This document shows, one piece after another, positions 7,484-13,093 of a DNA stretch of 13,093 nucleotides. The position numbers and the translations under genes were made by a program. The notes below the pieces were generated by a model. That model was not told the DNA's origin. It did no database searches and was given only the letters and a program-made list of their open reading frames with translations. The DNA is from Clostridiales bacterium (GTDB lineage: Bacteria > Bacillota > Clostridia > Peptostreptococcales > Anaerovoracaceae), in contig JABZIP010000026.1 in assembly GCA_015258265.1 (NCBI GenBank), positions 1 to 13,093 on the forward strand, read 5' to 3'. The number at the start of each line of letters is the position of its first letter. Within the stretch, counting starts at the first letter, position 1.

Positions 7484-7511
7484 AAAAAAAATCTTCCTTA
7501 ATTGGAAGATT
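7484..7511 (-). terminator. intrinsic terminator (attenuator) in the pyrB leader
   Basis: On the minus strand AATCTTCC (7511-7504), loop AATTAA (7503-7498) and GGAAGATT (7497-7490) form a perfect 8-bp stem. The T-run spans 7491-7484 (8 T, the first two also pairing in the stem). It lies after the operon promoter and 37 nt before the pyrB start, so it must be passed for operon expression. Its 5' arm begins on the last two bases of the leader ORF stop codon. I found no good alternative partner for either arm upstream, which argues for ribosome-mediated rather than purely RNA-folding antitermination. Confidence 0.85.
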
Positions 7512-7632
7512 AAAAATTAAAAGCAAATATAAAATTGTAATTGCCCGAATCGACGCAAAGCGTACAATTCTGAAAAGCGGAAATCCAAGAGTGAAATTGC
7601 AAAACTGAATTTTGTTTATATAAATTTATCAC
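7510..7632 (-). CDS. putative 40-residue pyr leader peptide
   Basis: GTG start at 7632 with GGGAGG (7640-7645) and 7 nt spacing, stronger than several structural-gene sites nearby. The frame runs 40 codons to TAA at 7512-7510. It begins VINLYKQNSV (GTG read as Met in vivo) and ends NYNFIFAFNF, so the last ten codons are dominated by U (AAT, TAC, TTT, ATA, GCT). It has no recognisable domain and is presumably not needed as a protein. A ribosome stopping at the TAA would cover the whole 5' arm of the attenuator. Position, length and end composition resemble the 44-residue pyrBI leader of E. coli, although there is no sequence similarity. The TAA lies at the terminator's 5' edge here, whereas in E. 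coli translation proceeds past it. Confidence 0.72.
   Translation of the reverse strand: MINLYKQNSVLQFHSWISAFQNCTLCVDSGNYNFIFAFNF
7512..7534 (-). promoter_or_regulatory. U-rich transcription tract before the attenuator (possible UTP-sensitive pause)
   Basis: The transcript from 7534 to 7511 contains 17 U in 24 nt, in runs of 4, 3, 4 and 5. It follows the bulged hairpin at 7547-7570 and precedes the terminator. In the enteric pyrBI leader a comparable U cluster makes RNA polymerase pause when UTP is low, letting the leading ribosome catch up. The same function is inferred here from arrangement, not shown. Confidence 0.55.
7547..7570 (-). other. bulged RNA hairpin within the pyr leader (candidate pause hairpin)
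   Basis: On the minus strand GAATTG (7570-7565), a bulged T (7564), ACGC (7563-7560), loop TTT (7559-7557), GCGT (7556-7553) and CGATTC (7552-7547) form a 10-bp stem with one G-U pair. It is the most stable fold I can find in the leader apart from the terminator, and it sits 12 nt before the U-rich tract. Confidence 0.6.
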
Positions 7633-7703
7633 TTCGATACCTCCCGCTTACAAATTTTAGCATATTTTATTGCAAGTTTTCATATTAAAACTAAACCTTT
7701 GCT

Positions 7704-7732
7704 ATTCTAGCAAAATTATCAGTTCATGTCAA
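7704..7732 (-). promoter_or_regulatory. sigma-A promoter of the pyr operon
   Basis: On the minus strand TTGACA (7727-7732) and TAGAAT (7704-7709) are separated by 17 nt. Transcription should start near 7697-7698, giving a 250-nt leader before pyrB. A perfect 7-3-7 palindrome (7698-7714) covers the -10 box and the start point. The leader starts purine-rich with no initial U-run, so start-site switching of the E. coli pyrC or upp type is not suggested. Confidence 0.85.
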
Positions 7733-7762
7733 GAAAAATGGAATTGTTTTTGATTGTTTTTT

Positions 7763-8557
7763 CTACATTTCGAGTTTGAGCGATGTTCCGTCCAAATAGA
7801 CCGCTTTCGACTCGACAATTTTAATTTTTTGTTCTTCGGTCAACCCGATAGTTTCCCCATCCTTTAAAGTAATATCTCCTTGCAGGATGTAATGAAGCAC
7901 CGACATGAAAAAGTCGTATAATTCACTTGCAGAAACATTTGAGTCAATTATTTCCATTTCCAATTTGTCGAACTCTTTCATTCCATAAGTATAAAGGCTG
8001 CATTTTTCACCATCGTTTATTATTCCTACATATACCCACAGCTGAATCGGAAGCATTTCTTCTTTTAGCATATCTGCAAAATCTGTATACAGTTTTTTAG
8101 GTAAAAGCAATGTAGACTCACCTTGATACACACCGATTGCATTTTCCGAAGTCCTCAAAATTGAAGCATTTACCATAGTTAATATAGAATACCTTTTCAC
8201 CGAAGGTGCATCCCCTGAAAAAAGCGATACTATTGCATGTGCTTTATGATTTTTAATTTCCGTTTCCGCATCCTTCCAAAGATATGAATACTCGTACATG
8301 GACTCAAATTCTTCACTTGGTATAGGAGCAGGCATGAGTGCGAGCGCAACAAGCTCGCCGTCAATGCTGAATGTGGCAGTCTGGTCATCACCTTCAACAC
8401 CCTCGACAATCCTTCCCCAGTGCGATTGTAAATCCTTTATCACGTTATTTAGGCAATACCCTTTTTCCGAAGCAAACATCGGCATAGACATTATCAGATT
8501 GCCATCTTTTTTCGGTTCTTCATTCTTTTTATTAAACACCTTATCAAAAAGTCCCAT
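7763..8557 (-). CDS. DUF4261-like protein of unknown function
   Basis: This 264-residue soluble protein has no signal peptide or membrane helix that I can see. It begins MGLFDKVFNKKNEE, a short amphipathic lead into a charged linker typical of small uncharacterised Bacillota proteins. The C-terminal part, from LWVYVGIINDGEKCSLYTYG (173-192) to GETIGLTEEQKIKIVES (234-250) and YLDGTSLKLEM, is what I recall of the DUF4261 family. Its biochemical role is not known to me. The start at 8557 has GAGG (8563-8566), 5 nt upstream. An open frame continues up to an ATG at 8605, but that stretch contains the likely promoter -10, so the longer form is rejected. It has its own promoter after the pyruvate carboxylase terminator. 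No terminator is seen before the pyr promoter, so readthrough is possible. Confidence 0.72.
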   Translation of the reverse strand: MGLFDKVFNKKNEEPKKDGNLIMSMPMFASEKGYCLNNVIKDLQSHWGRIVEGVEGDDQTATFSIDGELVALALMPAPIPSEEFESMYEYSYLWKDAETEIKNHKAHAIVSLFSGDAPSVKRYSILTMVNASILRTSENAIGVYQGESTLLLPKKLYTDFADMLKEEMLPIQLWVYVGIINDGEKCSLYTYGMKEFDKLEMEIIDSNVSASELYDFFMSVLHYILQGDITLKDGETIGLTEEQKIKIVESKAVYLDGTSLKLEM

Positions 8558-8584
8558 ATTCTCCTCTTTCGTTTGTTTTGTAGA

Positions 8585-8613
8585 ATTATTCATCGCTTGA
8601 TACATTAAGTCAA
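8585..8613 (-). promoter_or_regulatory. candidate sigma-A promoter of the DUF4261-like gene
   Basis: TTGACT (8608-8613) and AATAAT (8585-8590) on the minus strand are separated by 17 nt. Transcription would begin near 8578, downstream of the ATG codons at 8605 and 8593, which supports the ATG at 8557 as the real start. The -35 box lies 1 nt from the foot of the upstream terminator stem. Confidence 0.6.
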
Positions 8614-8614
8614 C

Positions 8615-8654
8615 AAAAGGAGTAGCTACACTTATACTCGAAGCTACTCCTTTT
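8615..8654 (-). terminator. intrinsic terminator of pyruvate carboxylase gene
   Basis: On the minus strand AAAAGGAGTAGCT (8654-8642) pairs perfectly with AGCTACTCCTTTT (8627-8615) across a 14-nt loop. The T-run on the minus strand is only TTTT followed by GTT, so part of it is in the stem. It begins 4 nt after the pyruvate carboxylase stop. The plus-strand reading ends in TTTTT (8651-8655) and would also work as a terminator, though no plus-strand gene is seen upstream of it. Confidence 0.85.
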
Positions 8655-8657
8655 TCG

Positions 8658-11600
8658 TTATTTTAATTCAATTACCAGCTCACCTGTTTTAACCTGCTGT
8701 GCTTCTTTCACATATATTTTGTCAACTGTACCGCTGGTGGTTGCAAGTATATTTGTTTCCATCTTCATAGCTTCGATTATAGCTACAGGCTGCTTTTCTG
8801 TAACCGCATCACCCTCTTGAACCAAAATCTTTATTATGCTTCCGGGTATATTAGCACCTATCTGCTTAGGATTATCCGGATCTGCCATTGGAGTAGACGG
8901 TTTAGCTACACCCATTCTTTCAAGTTCCACATCCCTAACAGATATTACTCTGCGATTTCCGTTAGCTTCAAAAATAACCTCTCTCATACCTTCCGCATCG
9001 GCAGGACGAATTTCAATCAATTTGACAACAAGGAGTTTTCCTTCTTCCAAACTGATTTCGCAAGTTTCTCCGACTGCAAGTCCGTGGAAGAATATATCAC
9101 TACCCATTTGCCTAAAGTTTCCGTCGCGCTTAATGCTCTGCACATAATCAACAAATACTTTTGGATATAACGCATAGCTCAGCACCTCTTGATTGTTACC
9201 CTCAAGACCTAGCTTGTCGACAAGCCCCGTTCTGATGTATTCAAAATCTTCAGGCTCAAGTAATTCTCCCGGTCTGCAAGTAATAGGCTTCTTGCCTTTT
9301 AATACAAGCTGCTGCAATTTTTCAGGGAATCCGCCTTGCGGTTGTCCCATCATACCCTCAAAATACGAAACGATAGAATCAGGAAAATCGATATTTTCCG
9401 CTTTTTCGTAGATATTTTCAGGTGTAAGTTCGTTTTGCACCATAAATATAGCCATATCTCCAACTGCCTTAGATGACGGAGTTACCTTTACTATATCTCC
9501 AAGCATCTCATTTACAGTCTTGTACATTTCCTTGACTTCTTCAAACTTATGACCAAGTCCGAAGCTCTCAACTTGCGGTTTTAAGTTTGAATACTGACCG
9601 CCCGGAATTTCATATCTGTAAATTTCTGCAGAGCTTACTTTCAAATCGGATTCAAACTTTCCGTATACAGGACGCACTGCACTCCAGTAATTAGAAATCT
9701 TTTGTATACCCTCAGAATCAATACCGGTAGCTCTTTCAGTATTTTCCATAGCCGCAACCAAAGTGTTAAGTGCAGGCTGACTTGTGAGTCCTGACATACT
9801 GTTAAATGCCGCATCGACAATATCAACACCGGCAAGCGCAGCCATCAGATTTGTAGCATTACCGTTACCGCTTGTATCATGTGTATGCAAATGCACAGGT
9901 ATATCTATCTCATTTTTAAGTGCTTCAACCAGCTTCTTTGCTGCAAGCGGCTTTATAAGTCCCGTCATATCTTTGATTCCGAGTATATGTGCGCCTCTTC
10001 TTTCAAGCTCTTTTGCCATATTCACATAATATTTCAGATTGTATTTTTCTTTTGATTCATCTAAAATATCGCCTGTATAACAAATACAAGGTTCAGCAAC
10101 CTTTCCTTGCTTCAGGACTTCGTCCATAGCAACTTCCATACCCTCTATCCAGTTGAGTGAGTCGAAAATTCTAAATACATCAATACCTGCATTTGCAGAT
10201 TCTTTTACGAACTCTCTTATTACATTGTCGGGATAGTTTTTGTATCCTACCGCATTTGCTCCACGAAGAAGCATCTGGAACATAATATTCGGGATTTTCT
10301 TTCTTAATGTAGCAAGTCTTTCCCAAGGAGATTCCTTCAAAAATCTATATGCAGTATCGAATGTAGCGCCGCCCCACATTTCAAGCGAGAATAAGTCTTT
10401 GCCGTAAAATGCAGTGGCAGGTGCTATTTTCTCCATGTCAATCGTTCTTACACGCGTAGCCATGAGCGATTGCTGTGCATCTCTCATAGTGGTATCGGTA
10501 ATCAAAAGCTGCTTCCTGTCTTTTACCCAAGCTGCAAGTCCCTCCGGTCCCCTTTCGTCCAAAATTTGTTTTGTTCCGCGAAGAGCTGCAACTTCTTCTT
10601 TTTTGATTCTTGGGAATACAGGAACGTCAAACTGCTGCTTTTTCACTTGATGCTCATTTACAGCCTTGTTTGCAAGGAATGTAAGTATCTTGTGTTCATC
10701 ATCTTCATTTTGAATTTGTACCAAATCAGGGTTCGCTTCTATGAAGCCCGTATCACAATTTCCGGCTCTAAATGTTTCGTGATTCAGCACGTTCATAATA
10801 AATCCGATATTTGTCTTTACGCCCTTGATTTTAGCCTCATCCAAAGCACGAAGCGCCTTTGCAATCGTATCTTCAAATGTTCTTCCCCACGCAGTAACCT
10901 TTACAAGCAAACTGTCGTAGTAAGGTGTAATATGCGCACCTGAAAATCCGTTTCCGCCGTCAAGTCTGATACCGAAACCGGAACCCGTTCTATATCCGTC
11001 GATTATACCTGTATCGGGAGCAAATCCGTTACTTGGATCTTCCGTTGTTACTCTGCACTGTATAGCATATCCTCTAGGTTTTATATCATCTTGACCGTTA
11101 ATACCGATTCTATCCGAATCCAGTCTATATCCTTCGGCAGCTAAAATTTGGCACTGAACTATATCTATACCTGTTACCATTTCAGTTACCGTATGCTCAA
11201 CCTGTATTCTCGGATTCATTTCAATGAAATAATGCTGTCCGTGCTTATCCACCAAAAATTCAACGGTACCTGCACTTCTATAATTTACAGATTTGGCAAT
11301 TTTAAGCGCATCGTTGCATATAGCCTGTCTTTGTTCTTCTGTAATGCTTACAGCAGGAGTAAATTCAACTACCTTCTGATGACGCCTTTGGATAGAACAA
11401 TCTCTTTCGTGCATATGTACAAGATTTCCATAGTTGTCGCCGAACACTTGAACTTCAATGTGTTTAGGACTTTCCAAATATTTTTCAATAAAGATGTCGT
11501 CTATACCGAACGCTTTTTTAGCTTCGCTTTTTGCACTTCTAAATTCGCTTGGCATATCTTCTTTTGTCCTTACGATACGCATTCCGCGACCGCCACCGCC

Positions 11601-12095
11601 GGCAGCAGCCTTGAGCATTACAGGGTATCCGCACTCATCTGCAATTTTAAGTGCCTCGGATTCGTCCGTAATGGCTTTGTCAACACCCGGAATAGTAGGA
11701 ACTCCAACTGAATGAGCAACGATCTTCGATTTGATTTTATCGCCCAGCTTGTCCATCATTTCGTGTGTCGGTCCTATAAATACGATTCCTTCTTCCTCGC
11801 ATTTTCTTGCAAATTCAACATTCTCAGATAGGAATCCGTATCCTGGATGTATTGCATCAACACCTTTTAGCTTTGCCAGCTCGATAATCTCGTTTATGCT
11901 TAGATAAACATCAACCGGTGCTTTTCCTTTACCGATTTGATATGCTTCATCCGCTTTTGCTCTAAATAAAGAGTTTTTGTCTTCCTCGGAATAAATAGCA
12001 ACTGTACGAATACCGAGCTCCTTACACGCTCTAAATATTCTAATTGCAATTTCTCCACGGTTAGCAACTAAGACTCTTTTAAACTTTTGCTCCAT
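8658..12095 (-). CDS. pyc: pyruvate carboxylase (single-chain, biotin-dependent)
   Basis: Carboxylates pyruvate to oxaloacetate using ATP, bicarbonate and covalent biotin, an anaplerotic reaction that also supplies aspartate, the substrate of the neighbouring PyrB. The 1145 residues are full length for the single-polypeptide family. Biotin carboxylase is about 1-455, with the ATP-grasp glycine loop MLKAAAGGGGRGMR (160-173) and EMNPRIQVEHTVTE (292-305). The carboxyltransferase is about 530-830, with TDTTMRDAQQS (533-543), GIKDM with the carboxylated Lys708, and HLHTHD (735-740) whose His737 and His739 bind the metal. The biotinyl domain is about 1075-1145, with biotin on Lys1111 in EAMKMET. 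The ATG at 12095 follows AAGGAG with 6 nt spacing. It has its own promoter and terminator, so it is a single-gene unit unless mscS reads into it. Confidence 0.97.
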   Translation of the reverse strand: MEQKFKRVLVANRGEIAIRIFRACKELGIRTVAIYSEEDKNSLFRAKADEAYQIGKGKAPVDVYLSINEIIELAKLKGVDAIHPGYGFLSENVEFARKCEEEGIVFIGPTHEMMDKLGDKIKSKIVAHSVGVPTIPGVDKAITDESEALKIADECGYPVMLKAAAGGGGRGMRIVRTKEDMPSEFRSAKSEAKKAFGIDDIFIEKYLESPKHIEVQVFGDNYGNLVHMHERDCSIQRRHQKVVEFTPAVSITEEQRQAICNDALKIAKSVNYRSAGTVEFLVDKHGQHYFIEMNPRIQVEHTVTEMVTGIDIVQCQILAAEGYRLDSDRIGINGQDDIKPRGYAIQCRVTTEDPSNGFAPDTGIIDGYRTGSGFGIRLDGGNGFSGAHITPYYDSLLVKVTAWGRTFEDTIAKALRALDEAKIKGVKTNIGFIMNVLNHETFRAGNCDTGFIEANPDLVQIQNEDDEHKILTFLANKAVNEHQVKKQQFDVPVFPRIKKEEVAALRGTKQILDERGPEGLAAWVKDRKQLLITDTTMRDAQQSLMATRVRTIDMEKIAPATAFYGKDLFSLEMWGGATFDTAYRFLKESPWERLATLRKKIPNIMFQMLLRGANAVGYKNYPDNVIREFVKESANAGIDVFRIFDSLNWIEGMEVAMDEVLKQGKVAEPCICYTGDILDESKEKYNLKYYVNMAKELERRGAHILGIKDMTGLIKPLAAKKLVEALKNEIDIPVHLHTHDTSGNGNATNLMAALAGVDIVDAAFNSMSGLTSQPALNTLVAAMENTERATGIDSEGIQKISNYWSAVRPVYGKFESDLKVSSAEIYRYEIPGGQYSNLKPQVESFGLGHKFEEVKEMYKTVNEMLGDIVKVTPSSKAVGDMAIFMVQNELTPENIYEKAENIDFPDSIVSYFEGMMGQPQGGFPEKLQQLVLKGKKPITCRPGELLEPEDFEYIRTGLVDKLGLEGNNQEVLSYALYPKVFVDYVQSIKRDGNFRQMGSDIFFHGLAVGETCEISLEEGKLLVVKLIEIRPADAEGMREVIFEANGNRRVISVRDVELERMGVAKPSTPMADPDNPKQIGANIPGSIIKILVQEGDAVTEKQPVAIIEAMKMETNILATTSGTVDKIYVKEAQQVKTGELVIELK

Positions 12096-12160
12096 TTCCT
12101 ACTCCTTTATACAAGTTAATTATATTTAAGTTTTAATGTTTCAAATTAAACTACTCTTAC

Positions 12161-12190
12161 ATTATACGAATACAAATACCTACTTGTCAA
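12161..12190 (-). promoter_or_regulatory. consensus sigma-A promoter of pyc
   Basis: On the minus strand TTGACA (12185-12190) and TATAAT (12161-12166) are both perfect hexamers, separated by 18 nt. Transcription should start near 12154, giving a leader of about 58 nt with no clear hairpin. Confidence 0.85.
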
Positions 12191-12199
12191 ACGGTATTT
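12174..12199. promoter_or_regulatory. candidate operator: inverted repeat bracketing the pyc -35 box
   Basis: AAATACC (12174-12180), 12 nt, GGTATTT (12193-12199) is a perfect 7-bp inverted repeat, and the 12-nt centre contains the -35 hexamer. A further GGTA half-site follows at 12202. A dimeric repressor bound here would block RNA polymerase. I do not recognise the motif as BirA, CcpA, CodY, Rex or FapR. No regulator gene for it is in the window. Confidence 0.45.
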
Positions 12200-12216
12200 T
12201 GGTATGTTTTCTTTTA

Positions 12217-13035
12217 CTAAATGCTTTTTTTATTGATAATTTCCAAATGTGGGAACGGTATGGAAATCCCATCTTCGTCGAAGTATTTTTTTACATTGTT
12301 TGTAATGTAATATCTAACATCCGCATAGTTTTCCGTAGCACACCAAACTCTAAAATCCAAATTGATGCTGCTGTCGCCGTAAGATGCTACTCCTACAAAC
12401 GGATCGGGATCTGTAAATATGCTGCTGTTGCTTTGTGCCAATCTCAAAAGCGTATTTTTCGCCTTATCGAAGTCATCTCCATAGGATATAGAAAATACCA
12501 AATCCACTCTACGAGTTGCTTCACAAGTAGCATTTTTAACAACCGATGTAGTAATCTTTCCGTTTGGAACCGATATTACCTGATTATCGAAAGTTTTTAA
12601 GGTTGTTGAAAACAAGTCAATTTCCTGCACTATTCCGGATGTATCTCCCAAATCCACAAAGTCTCCATTTTTAAACGGCTTTGTAACTATTATAAGAATA
12701 CCTCCCGCTATATTAGCCAGGCTGTCCTTTAGCGCCAATGCTATTGCCGCACCTGCAGCACCGAGTACCGCAACAAAGCTGGTAGTGTTTATACCGAACA
12801 CTCCGCAAACGGACATTAGAACCACTATATAAATCAAGCCTTTCACGATGTTGATTACAAATTTGTGTAACGATACATCCAGCTTACTCTTTACCAGAGC
12901 TTTCTGCACAATAGATGCAACCACATTTACAGCGATGAGCCCGAGCACAATTATAAAAATTGTTTCGATTGCCTTGCTTAAAATAATTTGCCCGACTCCA
13001 AAAATTGTTCCTAACACTTGTTCATAGATATACAT
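12217..13035 (-). CDS. mscS: MscS-family small-conductance mechanosensitive channel
   Basis: Integral membrane channel that opens under membrane tension to release solutes during osmotic downshock; the family functions as a heptamer. The 272 residues are close to the 286 of E. coli MscS. Three hydrophobic segments are visible at about 22-42, 62-80 and 84-102. The third (VAVLGAAGAAIALALKDSLA, 88-107) is the glycine/alanine-rich pore helix with its kink. The beta domain follows, with PFKNGDFVDLGDTSGIVQEI (120-139) and DNQVISVPNGKI (150-161). The cytosolic alpha/beta domain ends in ISIPFPHLEI (257-266). The start ATG overlaps the stop of the upstream frame as TAATG. GGAGG lies 11 nt upstream and an AGGAAG lies nearer. 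No terminator is seen between its stop and the pyc promoter. Confidence 0.93.
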   Translation of the reverse strand: MYIYEQVLGTIFGVGQIILSKAIETIFIIVLGLIAVNVVASIVQKALVKSKLDVSLHKFVINIVKGLIYIVVLMSVCGVFGINTTSFVAVLGAAGAAIALALKDSLANIAGGILIIVTKPFKNGDFVDLGDTSGIVQEIDLFSTTLKTFDNQVISVPNGKITTSVVKNATCEATRRVDLVFSISYGDDFDKAKNTLLRLAQSNSSIFTDPDPFVGVASYGDSSINLDFRVWCATENYADVRYYITNNVKKYFDEDGISIPFPHLEIINKKSI

Positions 13036-13093
13036 TATCTTCCTGACCTCCTTCTTTCCAGTTCCCCGAGCAGCTTCTTTCTAAGCCTTATAT
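13035..13093 (-). CDS. C-terminal 18 codons of an unidentified gene upstream of mscS
   Basis: This is the only minus-strand frame without a stop from the window edge. It encodes IRLRKKLLGELERRRSGR and ends at TAA 13037-13035, which shares its last A with the mscS ATG. The overlap and the mscS ribosome site inside this frame suggest an operon. The tail is strongly basic and probably helical. Clostridial mscS genes often follow small uncharacterised genes, but I cannot identify this one. Confidence 0.55.
   Translation of the reverse strand, partial: IRLRKKLLGELERRRSGR

Noticed and set aside
7616..7683. Two ATG-started mini-ORFs in the pyr leader (ATG at 7683, 8 codons; ATG at 7663, 15 codons)
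   Set aside because: Neither has a Shine-Dalgarno, and neither reaches the terminator. The GTG frame at 7632 has a strong, well-spaced one and ends at the hairpin.
7447..7697. PyrR-binding antitermination leader
   Set aside because: The conserved purine-rich loop of PyrR sites is not found, and no upstream segment pairs well with either terminator arm.
8558..8605. Extended N-terminus of the DUF4261-like protein from ATG 8605 or 8593
   Set aside because: No ribosome site upstream of either, and the stretch contains the likely promoter -10 and start point.
8817..12600. Long plus-strand open frames opposite pyc and mscS (for example 11148-11711 and 12136-12600)
   Set aside because: They are antisense shadows of well-conserved genes, with no ribosome sites or recognisable protein motifs.

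Overview
The window looks like chromosomal DNA from a low-GC anaerobic Bacillota of the class Clostridia. The support is AT-rich composition with GGAGG-type ribosome binding sites, a class 1B dihydroorotate dehydrogenase (PyrD plus PyrK), a separate zinc-type PyrI next to PyrB, a type 2 OMP decarboxylase, and a single-chain anaplerotic pyruvate carboxylase. I cannot name the genus from the sequence.

Layout. The left edge (1-1463) is the margin of an apparent CRISPR-Cas locus. It holds the first 69 codons of a cas6-like gene leaving the window on the minus strand and, divergent from it, a 354-residue WYL-domain regulator with ribbon-helix-helix-like N-terminal segments. Everything from 1481 to the right edge is on the minus strand. 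A tight seven-gene pyrimidine operon, pyrB-pyrI-pyrC-pyrF-pyrK-pyrD-pyrE (7446 down to 1481), encodes steps 2 to 6 of de novo UMP synthesis; carbamoyl-phosphate synthetase is not in this operon. Upstream of it lie a DUF4261-type gene (7763-8557), pyruvate carboxylase (8658-12095), an MscS-type channel gene (12217-13035) and the last 18 codons of another gene coupled to the channel gene.

The most interesting part is the pyrB leader (7447-7697). A consensus promoter (TTGACA-17-TAGAAT) drives a transcript with a well-placed Shine-Dalgarno and a GTG-started 40-codon leader ORF. The ORF runs through a bulged hairpin and then a tract with 17 U in 24 nt, and its UAA stop sits on the first bases of an intrinsic terminator that lies 38 nt before pyrB. 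This is the layout of the UTP-sensing, translation-coupled pyrBI attenuator of enteric bacteria. I see no PyrR-type anti-antiterminator, the usual pyr control in Bacillota. A second possible control element is a perfect 7-3-7 palindrome over the pyr -10 box.

Other regulatory signals are a perfect 7-bp inverted repeat bracketing the -35 box of the pyruvate carboxylase promoter, a 13-bp terminator stem after pyruvate carboxylase with the DUF4261 promoter abutting it, and a mirrored TTACAGGA motif at the two ends of the cas6/WYL intergenic region.
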